From contig CP073218.1 in the NCBI GenBank assembly GCA_020342235.1, forward strand, positions 434,001 through 498,000: a DNA stretch of 64,000 nucleotides, read 5' to 3'. How positions within the stretch are numbered: position 1 is the stretch's first letter; the number at the start of each line of letters is the position of its first letter. The DNA comes from Saccharomycopsis phalli (Eukaryota; Ascomycota; Saccharomycetes; Ascoideales; Saccharomycopsidaceae). Under the pieces are notes generated by a model that had not been told where the DNA came from, searched no databases, and saw nothing but the letters and a program-made list of their open reading frames with translations. The position numbers and the translations under genes are program-made. This document shows, one piece after another, positions 1-11,251 of the stretch.

Positions 1-270
1 CCAAAACGCGTAATTAATAGTTTCGCGCATTTATTCTGGTCACATGCTACGCATTTTTCTTATGGTTATGAGCGGAAGGCGAACGGCGGGATGTGTACAT
101 TATTTCATTACCAGCTTAGTAATACATGTGTCATAGCCATGGCAGCCTTCAAGGAAAGCTCTATAATAGCGCAGTTTACAATTTTTTTTAGGTAGCTAGC
201 TTGCTAGGATTTTTCTGCTAATGATATCCTCAATTTACGCTAATTTATGCCTCAATATGCACCAACCTCA

Positions 271-276
271 CACGTT
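271..276 (+). promoter_or_regulatory. Candidate Pho4-type site upstream of the VTC gene
   Basis: CACGTT followed by TT lies about 80 bp upstream of the ATG at 355. CACGTK is the known Pho4 core, and VTC genes are classic members of the PHO regulon in Saccharomyces. The match is seen in the sequence; its function is inferred. Apart from this the first 354 bases hold no gene that I can support. Confidence 0.4.
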
Positions 277-354
277 TTAGCCCCTTTGAGCTATGCAAGA
301 AGAGCAGAGATTATTTCTTCTCGAGAAATTATTTCATATTCATAACTCTTCGCT

Positions 355-2745
355 ATGCTTTTCTCTGTAAAGTTGGAAAAGGAGATTTACGCTCCTTGGA
401 AGAAACACTACATCAATTATGAGAATCTCAAAAAGTTGCTCAAGGAGAATGTTTATTATCAGCCAAACAACAATGGCTCCACCAAAGTGTGGACAGAAAA
501 GAACGAGAGTGACTTTGTTCACCAGCTTGATTTAGAATTGGAAAAAGTTTACTCTTTTCAAAACGAGGAGTACAAGAAGATTGACAAGAAAGTTAGCGAC
601 TTGGAGGACTTGATTGACAGTAATGTTCAAGATACTTCTGACCCTTCCAACATCTCAACTTTCCTTGCAAATTTTGACTACAAGTCGTTCCAAAATGACT
701 TGGAAGAGACATTGACTTTGGCGAAAGAGTTGGACCATTTTGCTCGTGTTAACTTCACTGGCTTTGTTAAAGTCGTTAAAAAGCATGACAGACTCCACAA
801 CAATTACACAGTGAAGCCGTTGCTCAATGTGCGATTGAATGAGTTGCCTTTCCACTCAGAGGACTACTCTCCGCTTTTGTACAGATTATCAATGTTGTAC
901 AACTTCCTTCGAGAAAATTATTCCACCAAATTGCCTTCGTCTGTCAACAATAGCTTGACTTTGAACTCCGTCAACTCGTCCAAGGCCGTCACTAACAAGA
1001 CCAAGAGTTTTAAGAGTTTCAAGTTCTGGATTCATCCTGACAACTTGATGGAGGTCAAGACTAAGATTCTCAGACATTTGCCTGTGTTAATTTACTCTGG
1101 AAATGACGATGATGTCAACGACACTGACAACAGTATCACTTCTTTGTACTTTGACAACTACGACTTTGAGCTATACAACTCGAAGTTGCAGAAGAACAAC
1201 AACTCTCCTACTTTGCGTTTAAGATGGAACGGTAAGTTGATTGAAAAGCCAGATATCTTCTTGGAGGAAAAAAAGTTTTTTAAAGGTGAGGAGAAGGAGG
1301 ATGCGCCAGACACTACCCCAGAGAAACTTGTTTCTCTCAAGTTGAAGGAAAAGCACATTAATAGCTTTATCTTCAGCACCGAGCCTTCCGCTGTAAACAA
1401 GGTCATTGCCAAGCTCAAGGGCGACGAAAATGCTGTTAGAGGGTTGCATCTGTTTATCCAAGAGAACCAATTACAACCAACCTTGAGATGTGTATACACC
1501 CGTACTGCTTTCCAGATTCCGGGTGATGACCGGGTTCGAATCATTATTGACAGTGACATCTTGTTCATTAGAGAAGATGCCTTTGACAAGTTTCGACCAA
1601 TTAGAGACCCTCAAGAATGGCACAGAACTGATATCGACTCTAACGTTGAAAACCCATTGAGCTTGCTCAGAAAGGGCGAGTATGCCAAATTTCCATTTTC
1701 CGTCATGGAGATCACTGTCCAAGACCATGCAGAAGGATCCTTGGACAACCAAATCAAATTGTCCTTTACCCGAAAGTCCGGCAAGTGGATTGAGGAATTG
1801 ACTTCATCGCATTTGGTGAAGGAAGTACCAAACTTCTCCAAGTTTATACAAGGAATTGCGTCCTTGTATACAGAAGACGACAGATTGGATATTTTGCCAT
1901 TTTGGTTACCTGAGTTGGAAAAGGACATCCGCAAGGATCCAAAGGAAGCCTATGATGAGGAGTTAAAGCAAATACAAACCAGAAAGAAGTCCACCAGTCT
2001 CATTAACAAGATTAACAAGTTGTCTCCTAACGTTATTCCAAAGAAGAAGAAGCTTGGTGCTGGTGACTTGGATGACTACGATTCTTCCGACAACGATGAT
2101 TTTGACGAAGAGCAATCCGATGATGACTCCGAGTCTGTTGGCCCGGCTGAGGGATTGTTAGAAAACACTGCTACTATTATATCGAATGATACCAAGTTCA
2201 CTTCGGTGAGTCGCAGTAGACCAGCAAAGCTTGTTGATATCGAGTCTGAAGACGAAGAGGTTGAATTGCCAGCTGGTGTGAAACGGCCACAAAAATTCAT
2301 CAAGAATGCAGGCCCAATTAAGGTTGAGGCCAAAGTATGGTTAGCCAACGAACGAACGTTCATCCGATGGTTACACACTGCTGTTTTGTTATTCTTATTT
2401 ACGATTTCCATTCAGGCCACTGTTAAGAAGTCAAACTTTCCTGGGCTTGCCAATGCCATTGGTTCGTTCTACTTTTTGATAACAGTCTTTTGCTTTGTTT
2501 GGGGCTACTACATCTACAAGAAGAGACTCAGCATTATCTACGAAAGAGACGGAGCTCACTTAGACAATGTTGTTGGTCCGCTTGTGGTTGCATTTGCCAT
2601 GTTAGTGGTGTTGATTGTAAACTTTAGCATTGGGTTAAGAGACTCGTTAACTCATGATGATTTGCATAACGACTTACAATCGATGCACTACGGCGTAAAA
2701 ACCTACTACAACTTCTTTGCTTCTATGGTAGGGGAGGTAAATTAA
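355..2745 (+). CDS. VTC3: Vacuolar transporter chaperone subunit, VTC2/VTC3 type
   Basis: This 796-residue protein is a subunit of the VTC complex, which makes polyphosphate from ATP and moves it into the vacuole. Residues 1 to about 185 form an SPX domain, the inositol-pyrophosphate sensor. Residues about 225-560 form the polyphosphate-polymerase-like tunnel domain, with the LRLRW motif, an EEKKF segment, TRTAFQIPGDDRVR, and a late glutamate and lysine in VMEI and FSKF. An acidic linker follows (about 600-655). A VTC1-like membrane domain closes the protein, with helices near 673-688, 703-722 and 742-762. Length and the LEEKK-type segment fit VTC2/VTC3 better than the shorter VTC4. Yeasts differ in having one or both of VTC2 and VTC3, so the exact symbol is less sure than the family. 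The ATG at 355 begins directly with the SPX domain (MLFSVKLEKEI). Confidence 0.9.
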   Translation: MLFSVKLEKEIYAPWKKHYINYENLKKLLKENVYYQPNNNGSTKVWTEKNESDFVHQLDLELEKVYSFQNEEYKKIDKKVSDLEDLIDSNVQDTSDPSNISTFLANFDYKSFQNDLEETLTLAKELDHFARVNFTGFVKVVKKHDRLHNNYTVKPLLNVRLNELPFHSEDYSPLLYRLSMLYNFLRENYSTKLPSSVNNSLTLNSVNSSKAVTNKTKSFKSFKFWIHPDNLMEVKTKILRHLPVLIYSGNDDDVNDTDNSITSLYFDNYDFELYNSKLQKNNNSPTLRLRWNGKLIEKPDIFLEEKKFFKGEEKEDAPDTTPEKLVSLKLKEKHINSFIFSTEPSAVNKVIAKLKGDENAVRGLHLFIQENQLQPTLRCVYTRTAFQIPGDDRVRIIIDSDILFIREDAFDKFRPIRDPQEWHRTDIDSNVENPLSLLRKGEYAKFPFSVMEITVQDHAEGSLDNQIKLSFTRKSGKWIEELTSSHLVKEVPNFSKFIQGIASLYTEDDRLDILPFWLPELEKDIRKDPKEAYDEELKQIQTRKKSTSLINKINKLSPNVIPKKKKLGAGDLDDYDSSDNDDFDEEQSDDDSESVGPAEGLLENTATIISNDTKFTSVSRSRPAKLVDIESEDEEVELPAGVKRPQKFIKNAGPIKVEAKVWLANERTFIRWLHTAVLLFLFTISIQATVKKSNFPGLANAIGSFYFLITVFCFVWGYYIYKKRLSIIYERDGAHLDNVVGPLVVAFAMLVVLIVNFSIGLRDSLTHDDLHNDLQSMHYGVKTYYNFFASMVGEVN

Positions 2746-2898
2746 TATAATTAGAGGATGATATTATTGTAGAGCAGTAGGTGCTGTGGTGGGTCACCTG
2801 GCCTACTCCTGCACCGGCGCACATGTGCCCTGGCTGGCATCTGAAAATTTTATGCTATTACTAATGATGATTGAGATTTCCTTAGTACCAAGCACACG

Positions 2899-3885
2899 AT
2901 GAATCTCTTGTATATATTGGACCCATCGATAATTAGAGACTCTTCAAATAAAATAGAGTTGATCAAAAAGTTGTTGACTATAAAGTATCGGGATTATGAT
3001 ATTGATCAGCTTAATATTAATCTCTTGTACCTCAAACACCAACAGCATAAGATCACTGAAGATTTTTACCAGCAAGTATTCTACCTTACCAGTGACAATT
3101 TTGCCTTGGTTTTGAAGCACTTGACGGATGGACAGAGCTTTTCCTCGGATATAAATGTCGTGGTTGACGAATTTAAGAAACAGACTATACAAGGTGAGAC
3201 CGTTATCGGTGATGATCTTTTGAGTTTGGTCTACAAGTTGCTCAAGCCATCGGGAAGATTATTTGTGGGCAACGAAAAGCTTAATATTACCGGGATAATG
3301 AATGGGTTTTTGATTGAAAAAGACGAGTGGATAAAGCCTGTATTGACTGCAGTGCCTCTTAAGAGATCAGGTGCCAGTGGTGCAACCAAGTTACCTACTA
3401 TTAGAAAAAATACCAATGGGGCTTTGGGTAGTGTTGATAAGAAACTTGAGAATAAATTAAAGTTTTTTAGTGGGTCGGACTCGTCATCTAGCACGTTGAA
3501 TGAAGATGAATTGATTGACGAGAACAAGTTGTTGGAGGAGACTTTGTCGGCACCGGTGAAGTTGGATGCTATGAAATGCGTATTGGATGAGAATGGGATG
3601 CCGTTAAAACGCAGAAAGAGAGCATGCAAGGACTGTACTTGTGGACTTAAAGAGTTACAGGATCAGGAATTGGAGGAGCAGAACAATAAGCTCAAGAGTG
3701 CGATAAAATTTAATGAGGGTGAAATAACTGAAATCGACTTTACGGTGGAAGGTGAAAAGCTTGGAGGTTGTGGCTCTTGCGCGTTGGGTGATGCTTTCAG
3801 ATGCGATGGTTGTCCATACTTGGGGTTGCCTCCATTTAAGCCCGGAGAAACAATTTCTATCGGGGCAATGGGTGATGACTTGTGA
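2899..3885 (+). CDS. DRE2: Fe-S cluster assembly protein Dre2 (anamorsin)
   Basis: Dre2 is the cytosolic electron carrier that works with the diflavin reductase Tah18 in cytosolic iron-sulfur assembly. The 328-residue protein has an N-terminal methyltransferase-like domain (about 1-150), a linker, and two C-terminal cysteine motifs. The first is C227 with C243, C246 and C248 (ACKDCTC). The second is C291-x2-C294-x7-C302-x2-C305, in the hallmark [17 protein letters not shown]. All eight cysteines are present, so both cluster sites look intact. The gene lies 153 bp downstream of the VTC gene on the same strand. The ATG at 2899 is the first in frame and gives the usual short N-terminus. Confidence 0.95.
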   Translation: MNLLYILDPSIIRDSSNKIELIKKLLTIKYRDYDIDQLNINLLYLKHQQHKITEDFYQQVFYLTSDNFALVLKHLTDGQSFSSDINVVVDEFKKQTIQGETVIGDDLLSLVYKLLKPSGRLFVGNEKLNITGIMNGFLIEKDEWIKPVLTAVPLKRSGASGATKLPTIRKNTNGALGSVDKKLENKLKFFSGSDSSSSTLNEDELIDENKLLEETLSAPVKLDAMKCVLDENGMPLKRRKRACKDCTCGLKELQDQELEEQNNKLKSAIKFNEGEITEIDFTVEGEKLGGCGSCALGDAFRCDGCPYLGLPPFKPGETISIGAMGDDL

Positions 3886-4811
3886 GGATACTATTCTGAA
3901 ATTGCAGAAACCTGCACATTTTGCTGGCTACGTGAATTTTTTTTTCAAAAGGCCAAGATATCAATCATGGCAATTAAGTTTGCAATTGAGAGCCTGAGAC
4001 CTTAAATTACATACAGCGAGTCGAGTTGAAATACAGTAAAGGGGAATTAATTTTTTTTGCTGCGCATCCAAACTGTATTCGGAGATAAGGGTGTGGCTCA
4101 TCTGGAAACAAAAGAAACTCCCTCAGTTGGAGACATGAAAAAGTCTTGTCAACTGAGTAAATTGCGATGGAAGGGAAGTCAGCAGGTACCCATATAGACT
4201 AAATTTCACTAATATACCTGGTAGTTAATTTAAGCATAGATAACCAAGCCTCGTGCAAACAAAGTTGTCAAATAATTTATATCCACCTGCACGTAACAGC
4301 GAGTGATTTGGTTGTACGCTGCAACCGGTAGATATCAATTCAGATGCTGTTCCCATTTAGACTTGAAGTTACCAACAAGTATAGTAGGTAGTAGGTTATA
4401 ATTCTGAGCACTAATATTTGACACTTAACAACGGCTCCCTGACGGTGCCAACTAAGCCCCTCAACCTTCCCGATTTAGACACCGCAGCGTCATCCGCAGT
4501 ATATAAATAGGACGGGTAATGTAGCATGGCTTAATCAGGCAAGTCTCGCCAATGATAAACAGAAAAGTTTGACTATTATACTATTGTTCTTTAAGATACA
4601 GAATTTGGATATTTTACAAAGATAGGCAACTACGGAATAAGAAACACTAGAATACACAACTGCTAGACAATATTGACTCAAAGTATTATCAGCAGGATAT
4701 TTATTGCGGTTTTTGCTAGTTAGTGGTTAGTAATCAAGTAACGGGCACTGCGATAAGGTATTAAGTAGTATTTTGATTGTTTATAGAATATTTTTTTTTT
4801 AGGTAGATAAA
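3886..4811. other. Intergenic region, VAC8 upstream
   Basis: About 0.93 kb with no convincing gene. A TATA-like TATATAAATAG lies at 4500-4510, about 300 bp before the VAC8 ATG. This suggests either a long 5' leader or a short unannotated transcript. A run of T followed by AG lies just before the ATG, but I found no matching donor and branch point that would support a leader intron. Confidence 0.5.
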
Positions 4812-6467
4812 ATGGGAAATTGTTGTGGGTGCTTAAGAAAGAGTGACTCAGCCAGCCAACCGTTGCTCCACCAGAATGAGAGGAATGCAATTGCTGAGTT
4901 GCTAAACTTTTTGGAGAACCGGAACGAGGTCGATTTTTTTGGACAAGGGCCTCTTCGTTCTTTAAGTATATTGGTATACTCCAATAACTTGGACCTCCAA
5001 AGAAGTGCAGCATTGGCGTTTGCTGAAATTACCGAGAAGGATGTCAAGCCAGTGGGGAGTGAGGTGTTCAAGCCGATATTATCCTTACTCAAGTCGAGCG
5101 ACTCTGAGGTGCAAAGGGCTGCCTGTGCAGCTTTGGGCAACTTGGCGGTGAATAACGAAAATAAGGTTTTGATAGTTGAGATGGGGGGCCTTGTGCCATT
5201 GATCAAGCAAATGGAGTCAGTAAACACTGAAGTTCAGTGCAATGCTGTTGGCTGTATTACAAACTTGGCCACGCAAGACGACAACAAGGCCAAAATAGCA
5301 CGTTCAGGTGCACTTATTCCCTTGACGAGACTAGCAAAGAACAAGGACTTGCGGGTCCAACGAAATGCCACAGGGGCGTTGTTGAACATGACGCATTCCT
5401 TGGAAAATAGACAGGAGTTGGTGAATGCTGGTGCTGTTCCTGTGTTGGTCAGCCTCTTATCATCGGCTGATCCAGATGTCCAGTACTACTGCACCACTGC
5501 GTTGTCGAACATAGCCGTGGACGAGATTAATAGAAAGAGATTGATTCAAACCGAGCCTCGATTAGTGAGCCAGTTAGTCCAGTTGATGGCTTCACAATCT
5601 CCAAAGATCCAGTGCCAGGCAACCCTTGCTCTTCGAAACTTGGCTTCCGACCCTTCATATCAGTTGGAGATTGTCAGAAACGGAGGATTGACGCACTTGG
5701 TTGGCTTGTTGAAATCTACACACCAGCCATTGGTATTGGCCGCTGTGGCTTGTATTCGAAATATTTCCATCCACCCTCTAAACGAAGGGTTGATTGTTGA
5801 TGCTGGGTTCTTGAACCCGTTGGTGAAGTTGTTGGACTACAAGGGATCTGAGGAAATCCAATGCCACGCAGTCTCAACTTTGAGAAACTTGGCAGCTAGC
5901 AGTGAGAAAAACCGTTTGGCGTTGTTGGAGGCCAACGCGGTCAAAAAATGTAAAGACTTGGTATTGAATACCAAAGGTGCAGTCCAGTCTGAAATTTCCG
6001 CTTGCTTTGCCATATTGGCATTGGCTGATGATTTAAAGCAGAAGTTGTTAGACTTGGATATCATTGATGTTTTGATTCCGCTAACCTTCTCTGAGAATAA
6101 CGAAGTCGGTGGAAACTCCGCCGCAGCCTTGGCAAACTTGTGCTCGAGAATATCCAACTACGACTACATAATCAAGGACTGGGAGCAACCAAATGATGGT
6201 GTCTCGGGTTTCTTAATTCGCTACTTGAATATGGGAAACACAACATTTGAGCACATTGCCCTATGGACGATTTTGCAATTATTGGAATCGGAAAGCAAAC
6301 AGATTCACGAATTAATCAAGCACAATACCAACATCATCAACGGAGTTAAGACTTTGCATATAATGACTGAGCAACAAATATGCAACAATAAAGATGAACC
6401 GCTCCAGGATGGCCCTAAAGTTGAAGTATATAACTTAGCTGAACAAATATTGGCGTATTTGGATTAG
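4812..6467 (+). CDS. VAC8: Vacuolar armadillo-repeat protein Vac8
   Basis: Vac8 is a vacuole-membrane scaffold for vacuole inheritance (Vac17-Myo2), nucleus-vacuole junctions (Nvj1), Cvt/autophagy (Atg13) and homotypic fusion. The N-terminus MGNCCGCL carries the N-myristoylation glycine at position 2 and cysteines 4, 5 and 7 for palmitoylation, exactly as in the family. The rest of the 551 residues is a continuous armadillo array, with repeated blocks such as [45 protein letters not shown] and CIRNISIHP. Length matches the family. The ATG at 4812 is fixed by the lipidation motif. Confidence 0.97.
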   Translation: MGNCCGCLRKSDSASQPLLHQNERNAIAELLNFLENRNEVDFFGQGPLRSLSILVYSNNLDLQRSAALAFAEITEKDVKPVGSEVFKPILSLLKSSDSEVQRAACAALGNLAVNNENKVLIVEMGGLVPLIKQMESVNTEVQCNAVGCITNLATQDDNKAKIARSGALIPLTRLAKNKDLRVQRNATGALLNMTHSLENRQELVNAGAVPVLVSLLSSADPDVQYYCTTALSNIAVDEINRKRLIQTEPRLVSQLVQLMASQSPKIQCQATLALRNLASDPSYQLEIVRNGGLTHLVGLLKSTHQPLVLAAVACIRNISIHPLNEGLIVDAGFLNPLVKLLDYKGSEEIQCHAVSTLRNLAASSEKNRLALLEANAVKKCKDLVLNTKGAVQSEISACFAILALADDLKQKLLDLDIIDVLIPLTFSENNEVGGNSAAALANLCSRISNYDYIIKDWEQPNDGVSGFLIRYLNMGNTTFEHIALWTILQLLESESKQIHELIKHNTNIINGVKTLHIMTEQQICNNKDEPLQDGPKVEVYNLAEQILAYLD

Positions 6468-8125
6468 CATGGGATAAAATATTACATTGCTTAGCCATAG
6501 TTAATAATTCAGGCTTATGATATTAATGTAGATGGATTTACAGTACCTTCCCCTAGAGTGATTGACTGCATATACCCAAACGGCGGTCCCTGTGGTTCGC
6601 ATGCATCAGTTTGGTGAAATATATACATGGTACTACATTTCTCGTATTGGTCTTGAAGAAATGAGACATTTTCAAAATTCTTCGTTATTAATTTTGACGC
6701 AGAAAAGTTGTTACTGCCAATCAATTGTATGTTAACAGGGTCATAACTTCTCAGTACTAGATGAACAAAGACGGCAATGTCGACACTCAAATTCTTTTTT
6801 TTTGCTTTTTAGTAATTTAAAGAAAAAATTGATTCTTGATATAAATTCTGTACATACAAACATGTACTTCTCAGACTGTATCAGACGCATAACAATCGAG
6901 GGATGTTATTGAGTCAATAGTTCAGCTACCAACAAGGACTCGTGCAGGAAATTTTGACAGTACATGCTCATTCTGCCACGGTTCGACATCAAAGATGCAA
7001 ATTAGCAGGTGTTTTATTTAGGACAGGTTAAGTTGATTTCTTGTAGCAATGCGCTAAGTGGCATTTAAATACATAGCATGTATGTATCAGCCATGCAGCG
7101 TTGAGGAACATTGATGATTTTCTGTTCCCTGAAAATTTGTTTATATCTATTATGCTGTAGAAAATTGTTTCACAACCTAATATATTGCCATGTGTAAAAC
7201 TTGGAATACACACCTTTTGATGCGTGTTTGTATGGTACCAATAATGATGCAAACTACAGCATTGGCATCACGTGTAATGCTGATCTGGGCAATATATTAT
7301 TAGGGATAACTAGTGGAAAAATTAGTTCCATATCGGTTATTGGCATCCGATTAACCGGTAATTTATCCAATGGCACATCAGATTTTCCTTCTAAGTTGAG
7401 ATAGGCGGTCTTGACTAGTCTTATGTGACGGTTTTATGGTCCTCTAGTATAGGGTTTTACAGGTATTCTGAGTAAATACCGAGTCGAAGACGGAGCCAAC
7501 GCATTGCTAACCGACAAATCTAAAGTCAGGAATTCTCCCAACTTTATCAATGTGACATTGCTTGATGTAAGTTTGTTCTGTTCTTATATATACTTGTGCA
7601 GCGACAAATATTGTGGGCTGACTGGAAAGATCAGCAGTAAACATTGCCGATCATGTCCCTGTATTCTATTAGCAGGTGTAGTATGGATCCATTTCGGTAC
7701 CCTTTATATTTCAAAAATTGCGTATCCGACCGTTGTCTCAGAATGTAGCAAACGCAAAGGAAGTGCTCTGGTAAAATTTTAATACAATTACCACGGAAAC
7801 GTATGCGGTGCTGCCCATTCGAGACAATTCTCGGAGCCGACTGTATCACAAATATAGCGGGAGCCGTCGTATTGATATTCCACAGACACCAAGCAAATTA
7901 AAAATCATTAATCAATATCTCTGTACTCTCCAAATTAATCAATTGCCCGGTCTATATGCGCCTCGTTTATACTAATTACCCCACTAGGCCGTGATGTAGT
8001 AAATTTCATCCTGTGCATGGTGTGTACCAGGAAAAACTAATTGACCAATTCATCACCAGGTGTGAATAATCTAGACAATCAATCTCTCCCACCAATTGAC
8101 AGCGGCAAATTAGAATTAAGATATA
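6468..8125. other. Long intergenic region between VAC8 and IES1
   Basis: About 1.66 kb without a supportable gene. The short open frames here, such as 6515-6790 on minus and 7201-7404 and 7504-7782 on plus, show no recognisable domain; I checked that the frame at 7201 opens at TTG rather than ATG. I saw no tRNA box B, no long direct repeats and no LTR-like ends. It presumably holds the VAC8 terminator and the IES1 promoter. Confidence 0.4.
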
Positions 8126-9820
8126 ATGTCAAATAAGATACACTATGATCCTATACATGATATAGGCGATAATCACACCCTAGAGTCAAGTCTGCTAGAA
8201 CATCGCTCAAGCGATCCTATAAAGAGTGACAGCAGCATGGTAAGTGAGGCTATCGATACACACGACGAATATACAGCTTCTGAAGTTCCCAATGCCAACG
8301 TGCAAAGTGCAAAACAATCACGAGTGGTCATTTCCAGCTTACTTGGTGCTACTGCAGACTCCCCGACAACCTCCATTCTCCAGCAAGTTCCTTCTGTTGC
8401 ACCGACGCTGGTTCCTTCACATGAGCTGGAAGAAGACAACCTTGCTACCGCACTTCTTGAAAAGCTAGCGAAAAAGAGAACCAACCAGACGCTAATAATA
8501 AGTGCCAAGCAGCATCATATCAAGAAAAAAGATGGAGAGCCCTTGTGGAGGAAGGACATTCAATTTGACTTTCTTCTTGAAGTATTCCAAAATGCTGAGA
8601 AGGTGTTCACCAATCCATACAAGAGTGGCGAGAAGATCAGCTTTATGGAGTTGTACATTATTACAATGGCAGAGAGCCCAAAAACTTCAAAGATCTTGAA
8701 AGACCGATTACTCACGGACCACCACATGTCTATACCTGTAGCTATGGTCTCATTACTAGTGAACGTTGGGAGAATGAACACTACCATAAACTTTGTTCCT
8801 GAGATGAAATCTCAACTACGAACGTATCATTCAATTCCATCTTTGCAATGTTCCTCCAAGAATCACATCAAAGTATTACAAGATACTCCTAGATTGAAGA
8901 GTATACTAAAATCTTGCAGCGAATATGATGGGGAGCCGGCTAGCTTCTATGAATTATTTCAGAAACAAGGGCGCCCCAAGACGAATGTTGTCAATTTGAT
9001 ATTTTTACTATGCTCGTATGAGCTATTGATCTTTTACCATTTCAAAACTCAAAACATCAAGCAAGGAATTAATAAAACATTCACCTCAGAATTCACCATC
9101 AGGGATATGAGCTTGGAGATATTAGACTTGACAAACCCTAAAGACGCTCCGTTTTCCTGCATTTTTTTGAATTCCAACCTCACCCCAAAGTCGCGGGCTC
9201 AGCGATTCTTGTGGTTGATGTATAACTACTTGGAGACGGATCTCAGCGAAGCAGAAATTGCGGCCAATCCGTTTGGGGACAAGGCAAATCTCTTGCAAAT
9301 GCCTGAATTAGTGCCTGTGGAAGAGGGGCAGGAATTTGACGTAGACACGCCTGATGAAGTAGAGTTTGGAAACATGATGTTAGAACAACGGAAGAAGTTC
9401 TTACTACATGATGCTAATGAGGAAAACGAGCACGCTGAAGAAGATGAAAAGCTTGATAAGAAGAATAAGAATAAAAAATTCAAAGTGTTAAAGATATCAA
9501 AGGCGGATAAGAAGAAACTTGAGCATGGATTGGGCAAGTTGAAGGAGTTGACGCCCGAGGATGTGTTTGAAAGTATTTTCCAGCAACAAAAACAGAAATT
9601 CAAGCAGAGTAGGTGGGACTATGGGAATGTGAAGTATCTCAATGCTACTCAGGACGCAGGGTATCAGGGCGACTTTGGAGAATTTTCGTCCACTTGCTGG
9701 AAAATGTTTAAGAGTTCCTCGCACACTTATGAAGAGACGTTTCTAAGCAAGCGGCCGAAGCCACAAGTGAAGATCGATATGGAACGTAATTGGATAGTTA
9801 GTTTTGACTTGGATATTTGA
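8126..9820 (+). CDS. IES1: INO80 chromatin-remodeling complex subunit Ies1
   Basis: This 564-residue protein matches the fungal Ies1 family, a peripheral subunit of the INO80 nucleosome remodeler in the nucleus. The conserved core begins near residue 135 with DGEPLWRKDIQFDFL and a VFTNPY segment. It continues with MAESPKTSKILKDRLL, the strongly conserved LLVNVGRMNTTINF, MKSQLRTYHSIPSLQ, an APRLKSILK-like segment and KSRAQRFLWLMYNYLETD. It ends in an NPFGD...VDTPDEV block. The first 130 residues are low-complexity and unconserved. A lysine/acid-rich segment lies near 430-470. The call rests on remembered family motifs, not on an alignment. ARP5, another INO80 subunit, is also in this window. 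Confidence 0.82.
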   Translation: MSNKIHYDPIHDIGDNHTLESSLLEHRSSDPIKSDSSMVSEAIDTHDEYTASEVPNANVQSAKQSRVVISSLLGATADSPTTSILQQVPSVAPTLVPSHELEEDNLATALLEKLAKKRTNQTLIISAKQHHIKKKDGEPLWRKDIQFDFLLEVFQNAEKVFTNPYKSGEKISFMELYIITMAESPKTSKILKDRLLTDHHMSIPVAMVSLLVNVGRMNTTINFVPEMKSQLRTYHSIPSLQCSSKNHIKVLQDTPRLKSILKSCSEYDGEPASFYELFQKQGRPKTNVVNLIFLLCSYELLIFYHFKTQNIKQGINKTFTSEFTIRDMSLEILDLTNPKDAPFSCIFLNSNLTPKSRAQRFLWLMYNYLETDLSEAEIAANPFGDKANLLQMPELVPVEEGQEFDVDTPDEVEFGNMMLEQRKKFLLHDANEENEHAEEDEKLDKKNKNKKFKVLKISKADKKKLEHGLGKLKELTPEDVFESIFQQQKQKFKQSRWDYGNVKYLNATQDAGYQGDFGEFSSTCWKMFKSSSHTYEETFLSKRPKPQVKIDMERNWIVSFDLDI

Positions 9821-10259
9821 ATTAAGGGCAGGAACCTGGGAATCATGACTTTGGGTAGGCAGTGTCAAGAGTATGTTTTGACAGAGGGTGATTTTTTGTA
9901 ACACTATTATATAATACATGGACAATAATATTATACTGGTACAAGCAAGTAGCAATACGATCAATACTTATCATTATTCGCTCGACTGTCTTGTGACATT
10001 GAGGCTCTTGCAGTTACCTGATTAGCAAACGTTCACGTAATAAAAAAACAGACGATTTACACCTGCCAAAGGGCATAATAAACGACTCGTCTGATCAAAT
10101 ATAGCAATTAATAACTGCATTATGGCGTCAAATAAATTGGTTAAATATTTTGAGTGCATTTACTCGAATCACATTCGGCTTCACTTATCCTCATCCTAAT
10201 ATGGCAGCCTGTTGCGGGGCGGACAAGAAATGTATAAAAGGTCATCTCCCTGATTTTCT
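9821..10259. other. Intergenic region, SPS19 promoter
   Basis: 439 bp with no gene. A TATA box and a GC-rich GGGGCGG lie close to the SPS19 start. I found neither a clear oleate response element (CGG-N15-18-CCG) nor a CCTCGG motif. Confidence 0.45.
10233..10240 (+). promoter_or_regulatory. TATA box of SPS19
   Basis: TATAAAAG lies 20 bp before the first ATG (10260) and 38 bp before the second (10278). This close spacing favours the second ATG as the main start, because transcription normally begins some distance downstream of TATA. Confidence 0.5.
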
Positions 10260-11180
10260 ATGCATTTTCGCAGCACAATGAAAGTTGACCAACACTATGC
10301 TGAGAAATCTTCGTGGAAGCCTGATTTGTTCAAGGGCAAAGTAGTTTATGTGACTGGGGGCTCTGGTACTATTTGTAAAGCACAAACCAAGGCCATGGTT
10401 GCTCTCGGGGCGGATGCTGTCATTATTGGTAGAAACGCACAAAAGGCCGAGGATGCTGCTAAGGAAATCTCCGAGGTTCGTCCTGGATCAAAGGTTATTG
10501 CTTTTGGAAACGTCGATGTCCGAGATGTTCACCAATTGATCAAAACTGTGGAGGGCACCATTGCGCAATTGGGAAGAATCGACTATGTGATTGTTGGTGC
10601 CGCTGGTAATTTCTTGGCCGATTTCAACAGTCTCTCATCCAAGGCGTTCCAATCCGTTATTGGAATCGATTTAATAGGAAGTTTCAACACAGTCAAGGCC
10701 ACCTTTGATGAGTTGAAGCGCACCAAGGGTTCGATTCTCTTTGTTTCTGCCACTTTACACTATAACGGTATCCCGCTTCAATCACATGCCTCGGCTGCAA
10801 AAGCCGGTGTGGATGCCTTGTCAAATGCATTGGCAGTTGAGTTTGGTCCGCTTGGAATTAGAAGCAACTGTATTGCTCCTGGTGCTATCGGTGGGGATGG
10901 GGATGACAACGAGGATAAGGTCACTGAAGGAATGAAAAGATTGAGTATTGGTGGTAAAAAGGGCATGGAAAAAGTCATTCGCCGAATCCCGCTACAGAGA
11001 TTGGGAACTACTACCGATATTGCAGAATCTACGGTGTTCATTTTCAGTCCTGCCGCAGAATATATTAGTGGTTCTGTTATAGTGGTGGACGGTGCAATGT
11101 GGCATACGGGATTTGGGTCTACTCAAGAGATTTACCCAGAGGTTGTAAAACAAAAATTACTTGGAAAGGCCAAGATATAG
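10260..11180 (+). CDS. SPS19: Peroxisomal 2,4-dienoyl-CoA reductase
   Basis: This short-chain dehydrogenase uses NADPH to reduce 2,4-dienoyl-CoA during peroxisomal beta-oxidation of unsaturated fatty acids. The Rossmann start is VTGGSGTICKAQT. Other family blocks are VGAAGNFLADF, GSILFVSATLHYNGIP, AAKAGVDAL and GPLGIRSNCIAPGAI. They match Saccharomyces Sps19 almost block for block. The C-terminus is GKAKI; the tripeptide AKI is a known PTS1 variant in Candida tropicalis peroxisomal proteins. The protein is 306 residues from the first ATG or 300 from the ATG at 10278 (MKVDQHY), which is more likely given the TATA spacing. A loop near 205-235 (GDGDDNEDKVTEGMKR) is longer than in Saccharomyces. 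Confidence 0.93.
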   Translation: MHFRSTMKVDQHYAEKSSWKPDLFKGKVVYVTGGSGTICKAQTKAMVALGADAVIIGRNAQKAEDAAKEISEVRPGSKVIAFGNVDVRDVHQLIKTVEGTIAQLGRIDYVIVGAAGNFLADFNSLSSKAFQSVIGIDLIGSFNTVKATFDELKRTKGSILFVSATLHYNGIPLQSHASAAKAGVDALSNALAVEFGPLGIRSNCIAPGAIGGDGDDNEDKVTEGMKRLSIGGKKGMEKVIRRIPLQRLGTTTDIAESTVFIFSPAAEYISGSVIVVDGAMWHTGFGSTQEIYPEVVKQKLLGKAKI

Positions 11181-11251
11181 TATGTGAATGCATGTCGTAA
11201 TATAAATTGTATGGTAATGAGCTTTGTTTGTAGCTGTTTTCGCGCAAGTCT

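Noticed and set aside
1533-1542. GGTTCGAATC, which looks like a tRNA B box
   Set aside because: It lies within conserved codons of the VTC gene, and no A box or cloverleaf is seen around it.
4780-4811. Leader intron ending at the T-run/AG before the VAC8 ATG
   Set aside because: I could not find a convincing donor with branch point at the 40-50 nt spacing seen in the other introns.
7028-7404. Retrotransposon remnant between VAC8 and IES1
   Set aside because: Some open stretches were suggestive, but no active-site or zinc-binding motif could be placed with confidence.
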